Below, piece by piece: positions 25,369 through 36,159 of a DNA stretch of 64,000 nt. Each line of letters begins with the position of its first letter. The first letter of the stretch is position 1. Source of the stretch: Streptomyces klenkii (GTDB lineage Bacteria > Actinomycetota > Actinomycetes > Streptomycetales > Streptomycetaceae); NCBI RefSeq assembly GCF_003626645.1, contig NZ_RBAM01000005.1:1-64000 (forward strand). Direction: 5' to 3'. The notes under the pieces are model-generated. The model was not told the DNA's origin and searched no databases. It saw only the letters and a list, made by a program, of their open reading frames with translations. A program made the translations under genes and the position numbers.

Positions 25369-26160
25369 TCACGTGGCCGTTCCGTGCAGCGGTCCCGCGG
25401 TCTTCCACCAGGAGAGCAGTTGCCCGTACGAGGCGAGCGGGGCGTGGGCCTGCGCGATGATCTTCACGTCCTCGCTGGACCACGTGAGATAGGCGTCGCC
25501 GTCGTCCGGGTCCTGGTGACAGGCGAGTTCGCCGACTTGCTTTCCGCTGTTGCTGTACTTCTGCCGGCCGCTGAGCGGAGTGGACGGCCCGCACGAGTTC
25601 TGCGTGAAGGAGACGCCGCTCACGAGCCGCTGGAATCCGCCCTGGGTGCTGATGTCGTCCACGAACTGGGCGTAGATCACGGGAAATCCGGTGGCCGGGG
25701 TGCAGGCGACCACGGCGACGACCGACGCCGGGAACTTGGACGCGTCGCCTTCGGAGCAGCTCGGGCGGATGGTCTCCGGCACGTGGGCGAGCAGGGACGC
25801 GGTCGCCCCCGAGGACCGGGGCGTCCCCGGCGCGGGCGTCGGCGGCTGCGGCGGCGGGGCGGCCGAGGACGGCGGGGCGGGCGGCTGTGACGAGGCCGGC
25901 GCCGGTGATGACGGCGGTACGGATTGCGTCGGCAAGGTATCGGGCAGAGGGCCGGCTTCCGCCTTTCCGGAATCCTTATTTGCCAGCAGGACAATGCTGG
26001 TGACTACGAGAGCGGCGCCGAGCAGCGCCGCGGTGGACCGGACCACCGGGCTGATCCGGGGAAAGGAGATTTCCCGGACCGAGAATCCGCTGCCCAGTAG
26101 AGAGATGAGGACCATGAGGCCCCCGAAGACGAACAGAATGATCGAAGCAGAGGTCGGCAT
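25369..26160 (-). CDS. Membrane-anchored protein with putative extracytoplasmic sensor domain
   Basis: A 263-residue protein with two N-terminal membrane helices (ASIILFVFGGLMVLISLLG and STAALLGAALVVTSIVLLA), a Pro/Ser-rich linker (residues about 80-120) and a C-terminal soluble domain with paired cysteines (IRPSCSEGD, VVACTP, NSCGPST, LACHQD). The last segment (YLTWSSEDVKIIAQAHAP ... LLSWW) recalls extracytoplasmic C-terminal domains of actinobacterial Ser/Thr kinases; this is my pattern reading, not a search result. The start at ATG 26160 is preceded by a G-rich site. Its gene directly precedes the CHAT-WD40 gene, so a membrane sensor-protease pair is plausible. Confidence 0.6.
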   Translation of the reverse strand: MPTSASIILFVFGGLMVLISLLGSGFSVREISFPRISPVVRSTAALLGAALVVTSIVLLANKDSGKAEAGPLPDTLPTQSVPPSSPAPASSQPPAPPSSAAPPPQPPTPAPGTPRSSGATASLLAHVPETIRPSCSEGDASKFPASVVAVVACTPATGFPVIYAQFVDDISTQGGFQRLVSGVSFTQNSCGPSTPLSGRQKYSNSGKQVGELACHQDPDDGDAYLTWSSEDVKIIAQAHAPLASYGQLLSWWKTAGPLHGTAT

Positions 26161-26293
26161 GATGGCCCCCCGAGGTGTCACGACCCTCCGCGGACCAGTC
26201 AGGTTATAGGCAATTCGAGGGAATGCCGCCGGGCTGGGCACCGTATATTCGGCCGGTCGCCTCCGCGCGCTCCCGGAGCGCGCCCTCGCGCCC

Positions 26294-27226
26294 TTACGGC
26301 AGGAGCGGCCCGCGCGCGTTCGCGACCGCTACGGCCGCCGCGTACCCCGGCGGGGCCGCGACGTCGGTCAGCGTCCACCCCGCGGGGGAGGCCGGGGCGG
26401 GGCCCGCGCCGACGTACGTCACGGACGGGTTCTCCGACAGGCCCGTGCCCGTGCCCTTGAGGTAGGCCTCCTTGCGCGTCCAGCAGCGCGCGAACGCCTC
26501 CGGGCGCCCCACCGCGGGCAGCGCGGCCAGCTCCGCGGTCTCGTCGGGGTGGAGCACGCGCGCCACCTCGTCGACCACCTCGGCCGGCTGGAGCTGCTCG
26601 ACGTCGGCACCGACCGGGGTGTCCGCGAAGGCGAAGAGCGCGAGGTCGCCCGCGTGCGAGAGGTTGAAGTGCAGGGGCGCGCCGGCGGCGGCGGGGCGGC
26701 CGTGCGGCCCGCCGCAGCCGGGGCACGGCTCGCGCACGAGCACGACCGCGGCCGGGTCGGTGGCCAGGTACGCGCCGAGGAGGAGCCGCAGCCCGACGTG
26801 GGAGGCGATGTAGCGGTTGCGGTGCAGGTCCCGCACGAACGCGGCGGCGCGGTCCCGCTCCGCGGGGTCGAGGATGCGCGCGTGGTCCCGCAGTGCGGCG
26901 TCGAGCGGGCTGCGGGCCGCCTGCGGCCCGTCGTCCGGCAGGCCGGCGGCACCGGGCCTCAGGTCGCCGTCCGGGACTTCCTCGCCCGGCACGGCACCTG
27001 GTCGCGGACCGTCGTCCAGCAGCGCACCGTTTGCCGGGACGCCGGCCCCGAGGCCGTCACCCCGCAGGCCACCGGCCTCCGGGCCCTCGTTCGTGAAGCC
27101 GCCCGGCCGCAGGCCGGCGAGGTGCAGCAGCCAAACGCGCGGCGGCCCGCCCGGTGTCCACTCCCCCGGCAGCGGGTCCTCGCCGAGGACCCGGGGCCGT
27201 ATGCCCGGCCCGCCGCTCACGCCCAT
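26294..27226 (-). CDS. 4'-phosphopantetheinyl transferase (Sfp type)
   Basis: A 310-residue enzyme that attaches phosphopantetheine to carrier-protein serines. Family motifs are FNLSHAGDLALFAF, VGADVEQLQPAEVV (Mg-binding GxD-x-E) and CWTRKEAYLKGTGTGL (W-x-x-KEA). The region about residues 38-105 is a long Gly/Asp/Pro-rich insertion not needed by the fold, making the protein longer than usual Sfp members of about 230-250 residues. Its ATG lies only 4 bp after the NRPS stop, so it is the last gene of the siderophore operon and should activate the aryl carrier and the NRPS T domain. Confidence 0.9.
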   Translation of the reverse strand: MGVSGGPGIRPRVLGEDPLPGEWTPGGPPRVWLLHLAGLRPGGFTNEGPEAGGLRGDGLGAGVPANGALLDDGPRPGAVPGEEVPDGDLRPGAAGLPDDGPQAARSPLDAALRDHARILDPAERDRAAAFVRDLHRNRYIASHVGLRLLLGAYLATDPAAVVLVREPCPGCGGPHGRPAAAGAPLHFNLSHAGDLALFAFADTPVGADVEQLQPAEVVDEVARVLHPDETAELAALPAVGRPEAFARCWTRKEAYLKGTGTGLSENPSVTYVGAGPAPASPAGWTLTDVAAPPGYAAAVAVANARGPLLP

Positions 27227-27230
27227 GCGC

Positions 27231-30200
27231 TCAGCCCTCTCCCAGGTGGCGGGTCACCGCCCCGGCGACCTCCGCGATCGGTCCCGGCCGCGTCATGTGT
27301 GCGTGCGCGCAGCCGACATCGTGGTTGATCACCCTACCCGTGACGTACGGCCGCCACGCCTGACTCGGCGCGGGGCCGGCCGGGTCCGCGGAGCCCGTCG
27401 CGGTGAAGAAGAGGACGTCGCCGTCGAAGACGCGGTGCGGGTGGCGCCCGGCCAGGGCCGTCGTGGAGAGCGCGACGCCGACCACGGATCGCAGCGTCCC
27501 GCCGGTCAGCGCGGCGAACGGGCCGCTGTCCGCGCGGAGGGCGGCGAGCACGCCGTCCCGGGTGAGGGGGCCGTCGCCGTCACGGGCGCGGCCGGCCATG
27601 TCCAGCAGGGCGCCGAGGACGGCCTGTTCCTCGAACGCGGCGCCCGCGGGGTGGGCGTCGAGCAGCGCGAGGAGCTCGACCTTCTCGCCGGCCTCCTGAA
27701 GCCGTACGGCGACGGCGTGCGCGAGGACGCCGCCCGCCGACCAGCCCAGCAGCCGGTAGGGGCCGTACGGCTGGACGTCCCGGATGCGGTCCGCGTGGTC
27801 CGCGGCCATCTCCTCCAGCGTTGCGGGCAGCGCCTCGCCGGGCGCGAACCCGCGGGCCCGGAGCGCGTGGAGGGGCTGGTCGGGGCCGAGGCCGGCGAGC
27901 AGCCCGGTGTAGCACCAGCCGAGGCCGGCGGCCGGGGGCAGGGCGAACAGGGGCGTACGGCTGCCGGTCGCGCGCAGCGGCAGGACGGGATCCAGGGCGC
28001 CCGGGGCGGTGCCGTCCCCGCCGCCCAGACGGCGGGCGAGGGCGGCCGGGGTGGGCGCGCGGAAGAGGGTGCCCAGGGCGAGGGGCCCGTCTTCACCGGA
28101 CGCCACTTCACCGGCCGCGCCTTCACTGGACACAGCGTCACCGGACACAGCGTCACCGCAGACGTCCTCGCCCAGGACGTCCCGGATCCGGGCCACGAGC
28201 CGCGCCGCGAGCAGCGACGTGCCGCCCAGGGCGAAGAAGCTGTCGTCGACGCCGACGTGCGGCAGCCCGAGGACCTCGGCGAACAGCCGCGTCAGGGTCT
28301 CCTCGCGGAGCCCCGCGGGTGCGCGGCCGCCGGTGTCCGCCCCGGCGGCGGGGGCGGGCAGTGCCGCGCGGTCGAGCTTGCCGTTGGGGCCCGTGGGGAA
28401 GGTGTCCAGGACCACGACGGCGTCCGGCACCGTGCTCGCGGGCAGGCGCGCGGCCAGCGCCTCGCGCAGGACACCGGGGCCGGCCTCGGCGGCGGCATCC
28501 GCCGAGGCCGGAGTCACGTAGGCGACCAGGCGCCGGTCGCCGGGCCGGTCCTCGCGGACGACGGCGCAGGCGGCCTGGACGCGGGGGTCGGCCAGCAGGA
28601 CGGCCTCGATGCCGTCGAGCTCGATGCGGCGCCCGTGCAGCTTGACCTGGCGGTCGGTGCGGCCGAGGTACTCGGCCTCGCCGTCCGCCCGCCAGCGGGC
28701 GAGGTCGCCCGTGCGGTACATGCGCGCGCCGGGCCCCGCGAAGGGGTCGTCCGGGAACCGCTCGGCCGTGAGGTCCGGCCGGCCCAGGTAGCCGTCGGCG
28801 AGCTGGGCGCCGGCGAGGTAGAGCTCGCCGGGGACGCCGGGCGGGCAGGGGTGCAGGGCCTCGTCGAGGATGTAGAGGCGGGTGTTGCGGGCGGGCCGTC
28901 CGATGGGGACGGGCCCGGTGTCGCCCGGCCGGCAGGTGTGGTGGGTGACGTCGACGGCCGCTTCGGTGGGCCCGTAGAGGTTGTGCAGCAGGGCGCCGGG
29001 GAGCAGCCGGTGGAAGGCGTCGGCCGTGGCGCGGGGCAGGACTTCGCCGCTGCTGAAGACGTGCCGCAGCCCGGTGCAGCCCGCCGCGCCGGGGGCGGCG
29101 AGGAAGAGCTGGAGCACCGAGGGCACGAAGTGGGCGGCGGTGACGCCGTGTTCGCGGATGGTGCGGGCGAGCTCGGCGGGGTCGCGGTGGGCCTCGGGTC
29201 CGGCCACGACGAGGGTGGCGCCTTCGCGCAGGGGCCAGAACAGCTCCCACACGGAGACGTCGAAGCCGGCGGGGGTCTTGTGCAGGACGCGGTCGCCGGG
29301 GGCGAGCGGGTACTGCGCCTGCATCCAGCGCAGCCGGTTGTCGATCGCCGAGTGCGGCACGACGACGCCCTTGGGGGGTCCGGTGGAGCCGGAGGTGTGC
29401 AGGACGTACGCGGGGTGCTGGGGCGTCAGGGCCCGGCCGGGGTCGGTGGGCAGGTGTGCGGCGAGCGTCTCGCGGAGCGCGGGGTCGTCGAGCGCGACGG
29501 CGGGCGGCGCGCCCGCGGGCAGGGCGGCGGTGCCGGCGCGGTCGGTGACGACGCACACCGGGGCGGCGCTCTCCAGCACGTCGCGCAGGCGCGCGGCCGG
29601 GTCGGCGGTGTCGAGCGGCAGGTAGGCGCCGCCCGCCTTGAGGACGGCGAGGAGGGCCACGACGAGGTCGGTGGAGCGCGGCAGGGCGACGGCGGTGATC
29701 GTGCCGGGGCGCACGCCGAGGCCGGCGAGGTGGCGGGCGAGCCGGTTGGCGCGGGCGTTGAGCCCGGCGTAGGTGAGGGTCTCGGCGCCGCACACCAGGG
29801 CGGTGGCGTGCGGGGTGCGGGCGGCGCGGGCCTCGACGGGGCCGATGAGGGTGGTGGGCGGGACCTCGGCGGCGGTGTCGTTGAACTCGGCGAGGACCTG
29901 TTCGCGCTCGGCGGCGGTGGCCAGGGCGAGGCCGCCGGTCGGCAGGTGCGGGTCGCGCTCGGCGAGGCGGGTGAGCAGGTCGAGGAAGCGGGCCTGGTGG
30001 GCGGCGAGCTCGTCCTGGCCGTAGCGCGCGGGGTTGGCGTCGTAGTCGATGCGCAGGCCGCTGCCGTCGGCGCGGTCGTAGATGCCGACGGTGAGGTCGT
30101 CGACGGGCCCGGGGGCGAGGTTGTGCGCGTCGGAACGGGCGCCCGCGAACGTGAGCCCGTAGTCGAAGGGCATGACGTTGACGAGCGGGCCGGTCAGGGC

Positions 30201-31307
30201 CCGGCCCTCGCCGAGGAGGCCGAGGTCGCGGCGGATGTCCTCGAAGCGGTAGCGCTGGTGGCGGCGGGCGGACCGGATGCCGAGGACGGTCTGGTGGACG
30301 AGTTCGGCGAAGGTCGTGCCGGGGGTGACGGCCAGGCGCAGCGGCAGCACGTTCATGACCATGCCGGGGACGCGCAGGGCGACGGAGCCCATGCGGCCCA
30401 TCATGGGCAGGCCGAGGACGACGTCCTGGCTGCGGGTGGCGCGGGCGACGTAGAGGGCCTGGGCGGCGAGGAGGACGTCGGTCCAGGTGGCCCGGACGGA
30501 CGCGGCCAGGCGGCGTAGCCGTGCGGTGGCCCCGGGGTCGAGGTGGGCGGTGGCGCGCAGGTGGCCGCGGGAGGGCAGGGCGGGGCCCGGCGAGGAGGCG
30601 AGGGCGGGCGCCTCGGGGCGGTCGGCGAAGGCGGTGAGCCAGTGGGCGCGGTCGCGGGTGCGGGTGGCGGAGTCGCGGTAGGCGGCGTCCTCGGCGACGA
30701 GGTCGGCGAGCCGGCCGAAGGGGCTGGGGGCCGGGTCCTCGCCGGTGGCCAGGGCGGTGTAGAGCTCGGCGACGCGGCGGGCGACGAGGGAGTAGCCGTA
30801 GCCGTCGAGGACGGCGTGGTGGACGCGCTGGTACCACAGCCAGCGGGCGTCGCCGGTGCGCAGGAGGGCGTGCGCGAAGAGGGGGCCGCGGGCGAGGTCG
30901 AAGGGCTCGGCGAGGTCGGCGCGCATCCAGGCGAGGGCGGCGGCGTGCGGGTCGCGCTCGGCGCGCAGGTCGGCGGTGTGCAGGGGGAAGCCGTGGCCGG
31001 GGGCCTCGACGGCGATGGGGAACTGGCGGGGGCCGTCGGGGGTGTCGGTGATGCGGACGCGCAGGGCGTCGGCCTCGCCGACGGTGCGGTGCAGGGCCTC
31101 GGCGAAGCGCACGGGGTCGATGTCCCCGTGGATCTCCAGGTATTCGGCGGTGCCGAGGGCGGGGCTGCCCGGGTCGAGGGCCTGGGCGAACCACATGCCC
31201 GACTGGGCGGCCGTCAGGGGCAGCCCCTCCGGCGCGGGGGACCGTCCCGCGCCGGAGGGGCCGGGCAGGGGGCGCGCCCCTGCCCGGTCGAGGGTGCGGG
31301 CGTTCAC
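27231..31307 (-). CDS. dhbF: Siderophore NRPS, C-A(Ser)-T-TE, EntF/DhbF-like
   Basis: A 1358-residue single-module synthetase. The condensation domain (about 25-455) has HHAVLDG. The adenylation domain (about 470-960) has YVLHTSGSTGPPKG, YGPTEAAVD and YRTGDLARW. The T domain has FFALGGTSLLAARL with its pantetheinylated Ser, and the thioesterase has GWSAGG. The specificity positions read DVWHFSLVDK, the serine code of EntF. It should join dihydroxybenzoyl to serine and cyclotrimerise three units on the TE. GTG 31307 overlaps the carrier-protein stop as GTGA. The T domain contains a repetitive insertion (DAVSGDAVSSEGAAGEVASG). No MbtH-like gene is seen in the window. Confidence 0.93.
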   Translation of the reverse strand: MNARTLDRAGARPLPGPSGAGRSPAPEGLPLTAAQSGMWFAQALDPGSPALGTAEYLEIHGDIDPVRFAEALHRTVGEADALRVRITDTPDGPRQFPIAVEAPGHGFPLHTADLRAERDPHAAALAWMRADLAEPFDLARGPLFAHALLRTGDARWLWYQRVHHAVLDGYGYSLVARRVAELYTALATGEDPAPSPFGRLADLVAEDAAYRDSATRTRDRAHWLTAFADRPEAPALASSPGPALPSRGHLRATAHLDPGATARLRRLAASVRATWTDVLLAAQALYVARATRSQDVVLGLPMMGRMGSVALRVPGMVMNVLPLRLAVTPGTTFAELVHQTVLGIRSARRHQRYRFEDIRRDLGLLGEGRALTGPLVNVMPFDYGLTFAGARSDAHNLAPGPVDDLTVGIYDRADGSGLRIDYDANPARYGQDELAAHQARFLDLLTRLAERDPHLPTGGLALATAAEREQVLAEFNDTAAEVPPTTLIGPVEARAARTPHATALVCGAETLTYAGLNARANRLARHLAGLGVRPGTITAVALPRSTDLVVALLAVLKAGGAYLPLDTADPAARLRDVLESAAPVCVVTDRAGTAALPAGAPPAVALDDPALRETLAAHLPTDPGRALTPQHPAYVLHTSGSTGPPKGVVVPHSAIDNRLRWMQAQYPLAPGDRVLHKTPAGFDVSVWELFWPLREGATLVVAGPEAHRDPAELARTIREHGVTAAHFVPSVLQLFLAAPGAAGCTGLRHVFSSGEVLPRATADAFHRLLPGALLHNLYGPTEAAVDVTHHTCRPGDTGPVPIGRPARNTRLYILDEALHPCPPGVPGELYLAGAQLADGYLGRPDLTAERFPDDPFAGPGARMYRTGDLARWRADGEAEYLGRTDRQVKLHGRRIELDGIEAVLLADPRVQAACAVVREDRPGDRRLVAYVTPASADAAAEAGPGVLREALAARLPASTVPDAVVVLDTFPTGPNGKLDRAALPAPAAGADTGGRAPAGLREETLTRLFAEVLGLPHVGVDDSFFALGGTSLLAARLVARIRDVLGEDVCGDAVSGDAVSSEGAAGEVASGEDGPLALGTLFRAPTPAALARRLGGGDGTAPGALDPVLPLRATGSRTPLFALPPAAGLGWCYTGLLAGLGPDQPLHALRARGFAPGEALPATLEEMAADHADRIRDVQPYGPYRLLGWSAGGVLAHAVAVRLQEAGEKVELLALLDAHPAGAAFEEQAVLGALLDMAGRARDGDGPLTRDGVLAALRADSGPFAALTGGTLRSVVGVALSTTALAGRHPHRVFDGDVLFFTATGSADPAGPAPSQAWRPYVTGRVINHDVGCAHAHMTRPGPIAEVAGAVTRHLGEG

Positions 31308-31534
31308 GTTCCCGCCCCCAGCAGCGGTGCCCACTGCTCTATGGCCGGCTGCTCGGCGAGGGCCACGAAGGTGACGTCGGTGCCGTGGTCGCGGCGCCAG
31401 CGCTCGACGAGGGTCATGATGCGGACGGAGTCGAGGCCGTAGTCGACGAGGTTCTCGTCGTCGGGGATGTCGGCGGGGTCCTCTCCGAGCACGTCGGCGA
31501 CGTCGGCCCGGATCTGTTCGAGGGTGAGTGCCAT
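31304..31534 (-). CDS. Stand-alone aryl carrier protein
   Basis: A 76-residue phosphopantetheine-binding carrier. The attachment site is in DYGLDSVRIMTLVERW, matching the EntB/DhbB aryl-carrier motif. It receives 2,3-dihydroxybenzoate from the AMP ligase and presents it to the NRPS condensation domain. In E. coli EntB and B. subtilis DhbB this domain is fused to the isochorismatase; here it is a separate gene starting 5 bp after the isochorismatase stop. The stop overlaps the NRPS GTG (GTGA), so translation is coupled. Confidence 0.92.
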   Translation of the reverse strand: MALTLEQIRADVADVLGEDPADIPDDENLVDYGLDSVRIMTLVERWRRDHGTDVTFVALAEQPAIEQWAPLLGAGT

Positions 31535-31539
31535 GGGAG

Positions 31540-32172
31540 TTACGCCCCTTCGAAGAGCCGGTCGGTGGTGGTCACCACGGCGCACTTGGCGGCGGCCCAG
31601 CGCAGTGCCGTGGCGTGGTCCTCGGCCGAGAAGTCGGCGACGGCGTCGGCGACGAGGAAGGGCTGGATGTCGCGCATCCAGGCGTCGCAGGCGCTCATCA
31701 TGACGCCGATGTGCGCGTACACGCCGACGATGATCAGCTGGTCGCGGCCCTGGGCGGCCATCCGCTCGGCGAGGTCGGTCCGGACGAACGCGGAGTACTT
31801 CCACTTCGTCAGGACGGTGTCGCCCTCGGTGGGGGCGACGGCGTCGGCGATGGCCTTGGCGCGCTCGTCGTCCGGCAGGCCGGGGCCCCAGAAGTCCTGC
31901 TGGAGGCCGCGCTCGGCGGGGCTCTGGCCGCCGGGCTGGGCGGAGTAGACGACGGGGACGCCGAGCCGGTCGCAGTCCTTCTTCACGGCGGCGACGTTGG
32001 CGAGCAGTTCGGTGACCGGCGAGGACCCGGCCTCGAACGCGTCGAGGAAGTAGTTCTGGAGGTCGTGCACGAGCAGCACGGCGCGGGCCGGGTCGGCGGT
32101 CCAGGCGACCTTGTTCGCGGGCAGGTCGGCCGCCCGCGGCATGGGATAGGGGGCGATGGCAGGCAGTGCCAT
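31540..32172 (-). CDS. dhbB: Isochorismatase
   Basis: A 210-residue enzyme that cleaves isochorismate into 2,3-dihydro-2,3-dihydroxybenzoate and pyruvate. It begins [21 protein letters not shown], as EntB/DhbB/PhzD proteins do, with [14 protein letters not shown] carrying the catalytic Asp, [11 protein letters not shown] with the Lys, and the [15 protein letters not shown] helix. The C-terminal aryl carrier domain of EntB is lacking and is supplied by the next gene. It follows dhbE by 35 bp. Isochorismatase from other routes is excluded by the operon context. Confidence 0.94.
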   Translation of the reverse strand: MALPAIAPYPMPRAADLPANKVAWTADPARAVLLVHDLQNYFLDAFEAGSSPVTELLANVAAVKKDCDRLGVPVVYSAQPGGQSPAERGLQQDFWGPGLPDDERAKAIADAVAPTEGDTVLTKWKYSAFVRTDLAERMAAQGRDQLIIVGVYAHIGVMMSACDAWMRDIQPFLVADAVADFSAEDHATALRWAAAKCAVVTTTDRLFEGA

Positions 32173-32207
32173 GGTGGTCGGTGACCCTTTCTCGGTTCTC
32201 AGCGTTT

Positions 32208-33850
<1,643 letters not shown>

Positions 33851-33854
<4 letters not shown>

Positions 33855-35071
33855 TGGTCAACCCCCACAGCCTGCAGGAACGTCTGGAACTTGGCGCCGG
33901 TCTCGGCCGTCTCGGCCTCCGGCGAGGACTGCGCGACGACCCCCGCGCCCGCGTACAGCCGCAGGGTGCGCTCCTCGGCCTCCGCGCAGCGGATGGTGAC
34001 GACCCATTCGCCGTCGCCGTGCGCGTCGCCCCAGCCGACCATGCCGGTGAAGAAGCCGCGGTCGAAGGGCTCCAGCTCGCCGATGACGTCGCGCGCGGTG
34101 GCGGTCGGGGTGCCGCAGACGGCGGGCGTGGGGTGCAGCGCGGAGGCCAGCTCCAGCGCGGACACCGCCGGGTCGGCCGGCTCGCCGGTCACGGTGGTCG
34201 ACAGGTGCCACATGGCGGCCGTGCGCACCAGCGTGGGCCGCTCGGGCACGTGCAGGGTGCGGCAGTACGGGGCGAGGGCCTCGCGGACGGCGTCGACGAC
34301 GACGGCGTGCTCGTGCAGGTCCTTCTCCGACTCCAGGAGGGCCGCGGCGCGGCGGACGTCCTCGGCGAGGTCGGCGCTGCGCGGCGTGGAGCCGGCCAGC
34401 GGGTTGGCGACGAGGGTGCCGCCGCGCCGGGAGACCAGCAGTTCGGGGCTCGCGCCGAGCAGCGTGCGGCCGGGGCCGGTGGGCAGGGCGAAGGTGTAGC
34501 CGGAGGGGTCGCGGCGGGCGAGGCGCTGGAGCAGCGCGGGCAGGTCGAGGTCGCGGTCGGAGGCGAGCTCCAGGGTGCGGGCCAGGACGACCTTGGCGAA
34601 GTCGCCGCGCCGCATGCGGCGCACGGCCTCGGCGACGGCGGCGCCGTAGCCGGCGGGCTCCGGCACGGGCCGGACGTCCCAGCGGGCGGCGCCGGGGGCG
34701 GCGGCCGGCAGGGCGACCAGCGGGTCCTCGGCGAGCGGCGGCGCCCAGCGGACGGCCTCCGGCACGGCGAGCGCGGCGGGCGCGGCCTGGTCGAAGGGGA
34801 TCGCGCCGACGACGACCGGGGCCGCGTCGCCGGCCCGTACGCGGGCGGCGAGGGTCTCGGCGACGCGCTGCGCCACGGGGGCGGTGCCGTGCGGCACCTC
34901 GGCCCGTACGCCGTGGGCGAGCAGGGTGCGCGTCGGGGAGGCGAAGAACCGGGCCCGGCCCGGCTCGTAGGCGTCGAGCAGCGAGGTGGCGGCGCCGACG
35001 GTGTCACCCCCGGCGGGGGCGCCGGGCTCGCTGCCGCCCGGGCGGTCCGCGACGTGGTGAGCGGTGGTCAC
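33851..35071 (-). CDS. dhbC: Isochorismate synthase
   Basis: A 406-residue chorismate-utilising enzyme converting chorismate to isochorismate, the first step of dihydroxybenzoate synthesis. The chorismate-binding core shows [64 protein letters not shown] and [12 protein letters not shown], with the catalytic Lys and Mg-binding glutamates expected of the family. GTG 35071 with GGAG 8 nt upstream is chosen; a longer frame to 35167 exists. The stop overlaps the dhbE start. The 182-bp gap to dhbA holds a GC-rich reiterated hairpin that could tune downstream expression. Confidence 0.95.
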
Positions 35072-35198
35072 CTTTGCTGCTCCGTTCCTCCGGTGGGTCG
35101 CACCGGGTGGGTCCTGCGTGAAGTGTTCGGGCGGCGGCCGGCCTCGTGGGGGCCGCGCGTGGGGCAACTCCCGGCGTCAGCCGGAGGAGGCATGAGGA

Positions 35199-35240
35199 CC
35201 GGGGTCCGGGGTCCGGGGTCCGGGGCGGGGCCCCGGGAGG
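35199..35240. repeat. Heptanucleotide reiteration (GGGGTCC) with GC-rich hairpin in the dhbA-dhbC spacer
   Basis: GGGGTCC is repeated three times and runs into GGGGCGGGGCCCCGGG, which can fold on either strand. It lies between dhbA and dhbC. It may be an attenuator or mRNA processing point, or merely a slippage tract; there is no U-tract, so I do not call a terminator. Confidence 0.45.
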
Positions 35241-35253
35241 GTGCGACGCGCCG

Positions 35254-36033
35254 TCAGGCGCGCAGCGTCGCGCCCCCGTCGACGTACAGGTCGTGCATCG
35301 TGATGTGCCGCGCGCGGTCGGAGACGAGGAAGGCGACCGCGTCGGCGATGTCGGCGGGTTCGGCGATCCGGCCGAGGGGGATGCCGACGCGGTACGAGCC
35401 GGGGTCGCCGTCGATGACGCGCTGGGGCGCCTGGTCGTCGGCCCACAGCCCGCGCTGCATGGCGGTGTCGGTGGAGCCGGGCGAGACGACGTTGCAGCGG
35501 ATGCCGCTGCGGCCCAGCTCCAGGCCGAGGCACTTGGTGAACATGGTGGCGGCGGCCTTGGAGGCGGCGTACGCGGCCATGCTGGTGCGCGGCACGCCCG
35601 CGGCGTTGGAGCCGACGGTGACGATGCAGCCGGAGCGGCGCTCGGTCATCCGGCGGGCGACGGCGCGCGAGGCGTTGAAGACGCCGGTGGAGTTCACGGC
35701 GAAGGTGCGGTGCCAGACGTCGTCGGTGATGTCGACGACGGGCGAGGTGCGCAGCACGCCGGCGACGTTGACGAGGATGCCGAGCGGGCCGACGGTGTTC
35801 TCGACCTCGTCGACGACGGCCTCGACGGCGGTGCTGTCGGCGACGTCGGCGGTGTGGGCGGTGACCTTGTCGCGGCCGAACTCGGCCTCCAGGTCCTTGA
35901 TGCCGTCCGGGGTCCAGTCGAGGGCCGCGACGCGTGCTCCCCTGGCGACGAGGGCGCGGGTCACGGCCTCGCCTATGCCCTGGCCGGCGCCGGTGACCAG
36001 CGCGACGCGGCCGGAGAGTTCTGACTGCTGCAC
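35254..36033 (-). CDS. dhbA: 2,3-dihydro-2,3-dihydroxybenzoate dehydrogenase
   Basis: A 259-residue SDR that oxidises 2,3-dihydro-2,3-dihydroxybenzoate to 2,3-dihydroxybenzoate with NAD. Motifs are [15 protein letters not shown], the acidic LDW at the end of beta-2 (NAD preference), NVAGV, catalytic [20 protein letters not shown] with Y-x3-K, and [16 protein letters not shown], which is typical of EntA/DhbA. It is the first gene of the leftward operon; an iron box ends 29 bp before its start codon, so it should be repressed by the DtxR-family iron regulator. Confidence 0.95.
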   Translation of the reverse strand: MQQSELSGRVALVTGAGQGIGEAVTRALVARGARVAALDWTPDGIKDLEAEFGRDKVTAHTADVADSTAVEAVVDEVENTVGPLGILVNVAGVLRTSPVVDITDDVWHRTFAVNSTGVFNASRAVARRMTERRSGCIVTVGSNAAGVPRTSMAAYAASKAAATMFTKCLGLELGRSGIRCNVVSPGSTDTAMQRGLWADDQAPQRVIDGDPGSYRVGIPLGRIAEPADIADAVAFLVSDRARHITMHDLYVDGGATLRA

Positions 36034-36061
36034 GGCTGTTCCCCCGATTCCGGTTCCAAAC

Positions 36062-36080
36062 TAAGGTAAGCCTTACCTTA
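36062..36080. promoter_or_regulatory. Iron box (DmdR/IdeR operator) 1 upstream of dhbA
   Basis: TAAGGTAAGCCTTACCTTA is a 19-bp palindrome perfect except for its central base. It matches the actinobacterial DmdR/IdeR consensus TTAGGTTAGGCTAACCTAA at most positions. It lies 28 bp before the dhbA start codon, where a bound Fe-repressor would block the promoter. Confidence 0.9.
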
Positions 36081-36159
36081 CACGTCCCGCCCGGCCGGGA
36101 TCACCGCCCACGGCGGGGGCGCCCCCGCCACTCCGCACGCGGGGGGCGCACAGCAAGGC

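Noticed and set aside
28153..31194. 1013-codon open frame within the NRPS gene
   Set aside because: The translation is Arg/Pro-rich noise in an alternative frame, while the competing frame has complete C-A-T-TE motifs.
35199..35240. Intrinsic terminator between dhbA and dhbC
   Set aside because: The hairpin is a by-product of a GGGGTCC reiteration, lacks a U-tract, and termination there would separate dhbA from the rest of its pathway.
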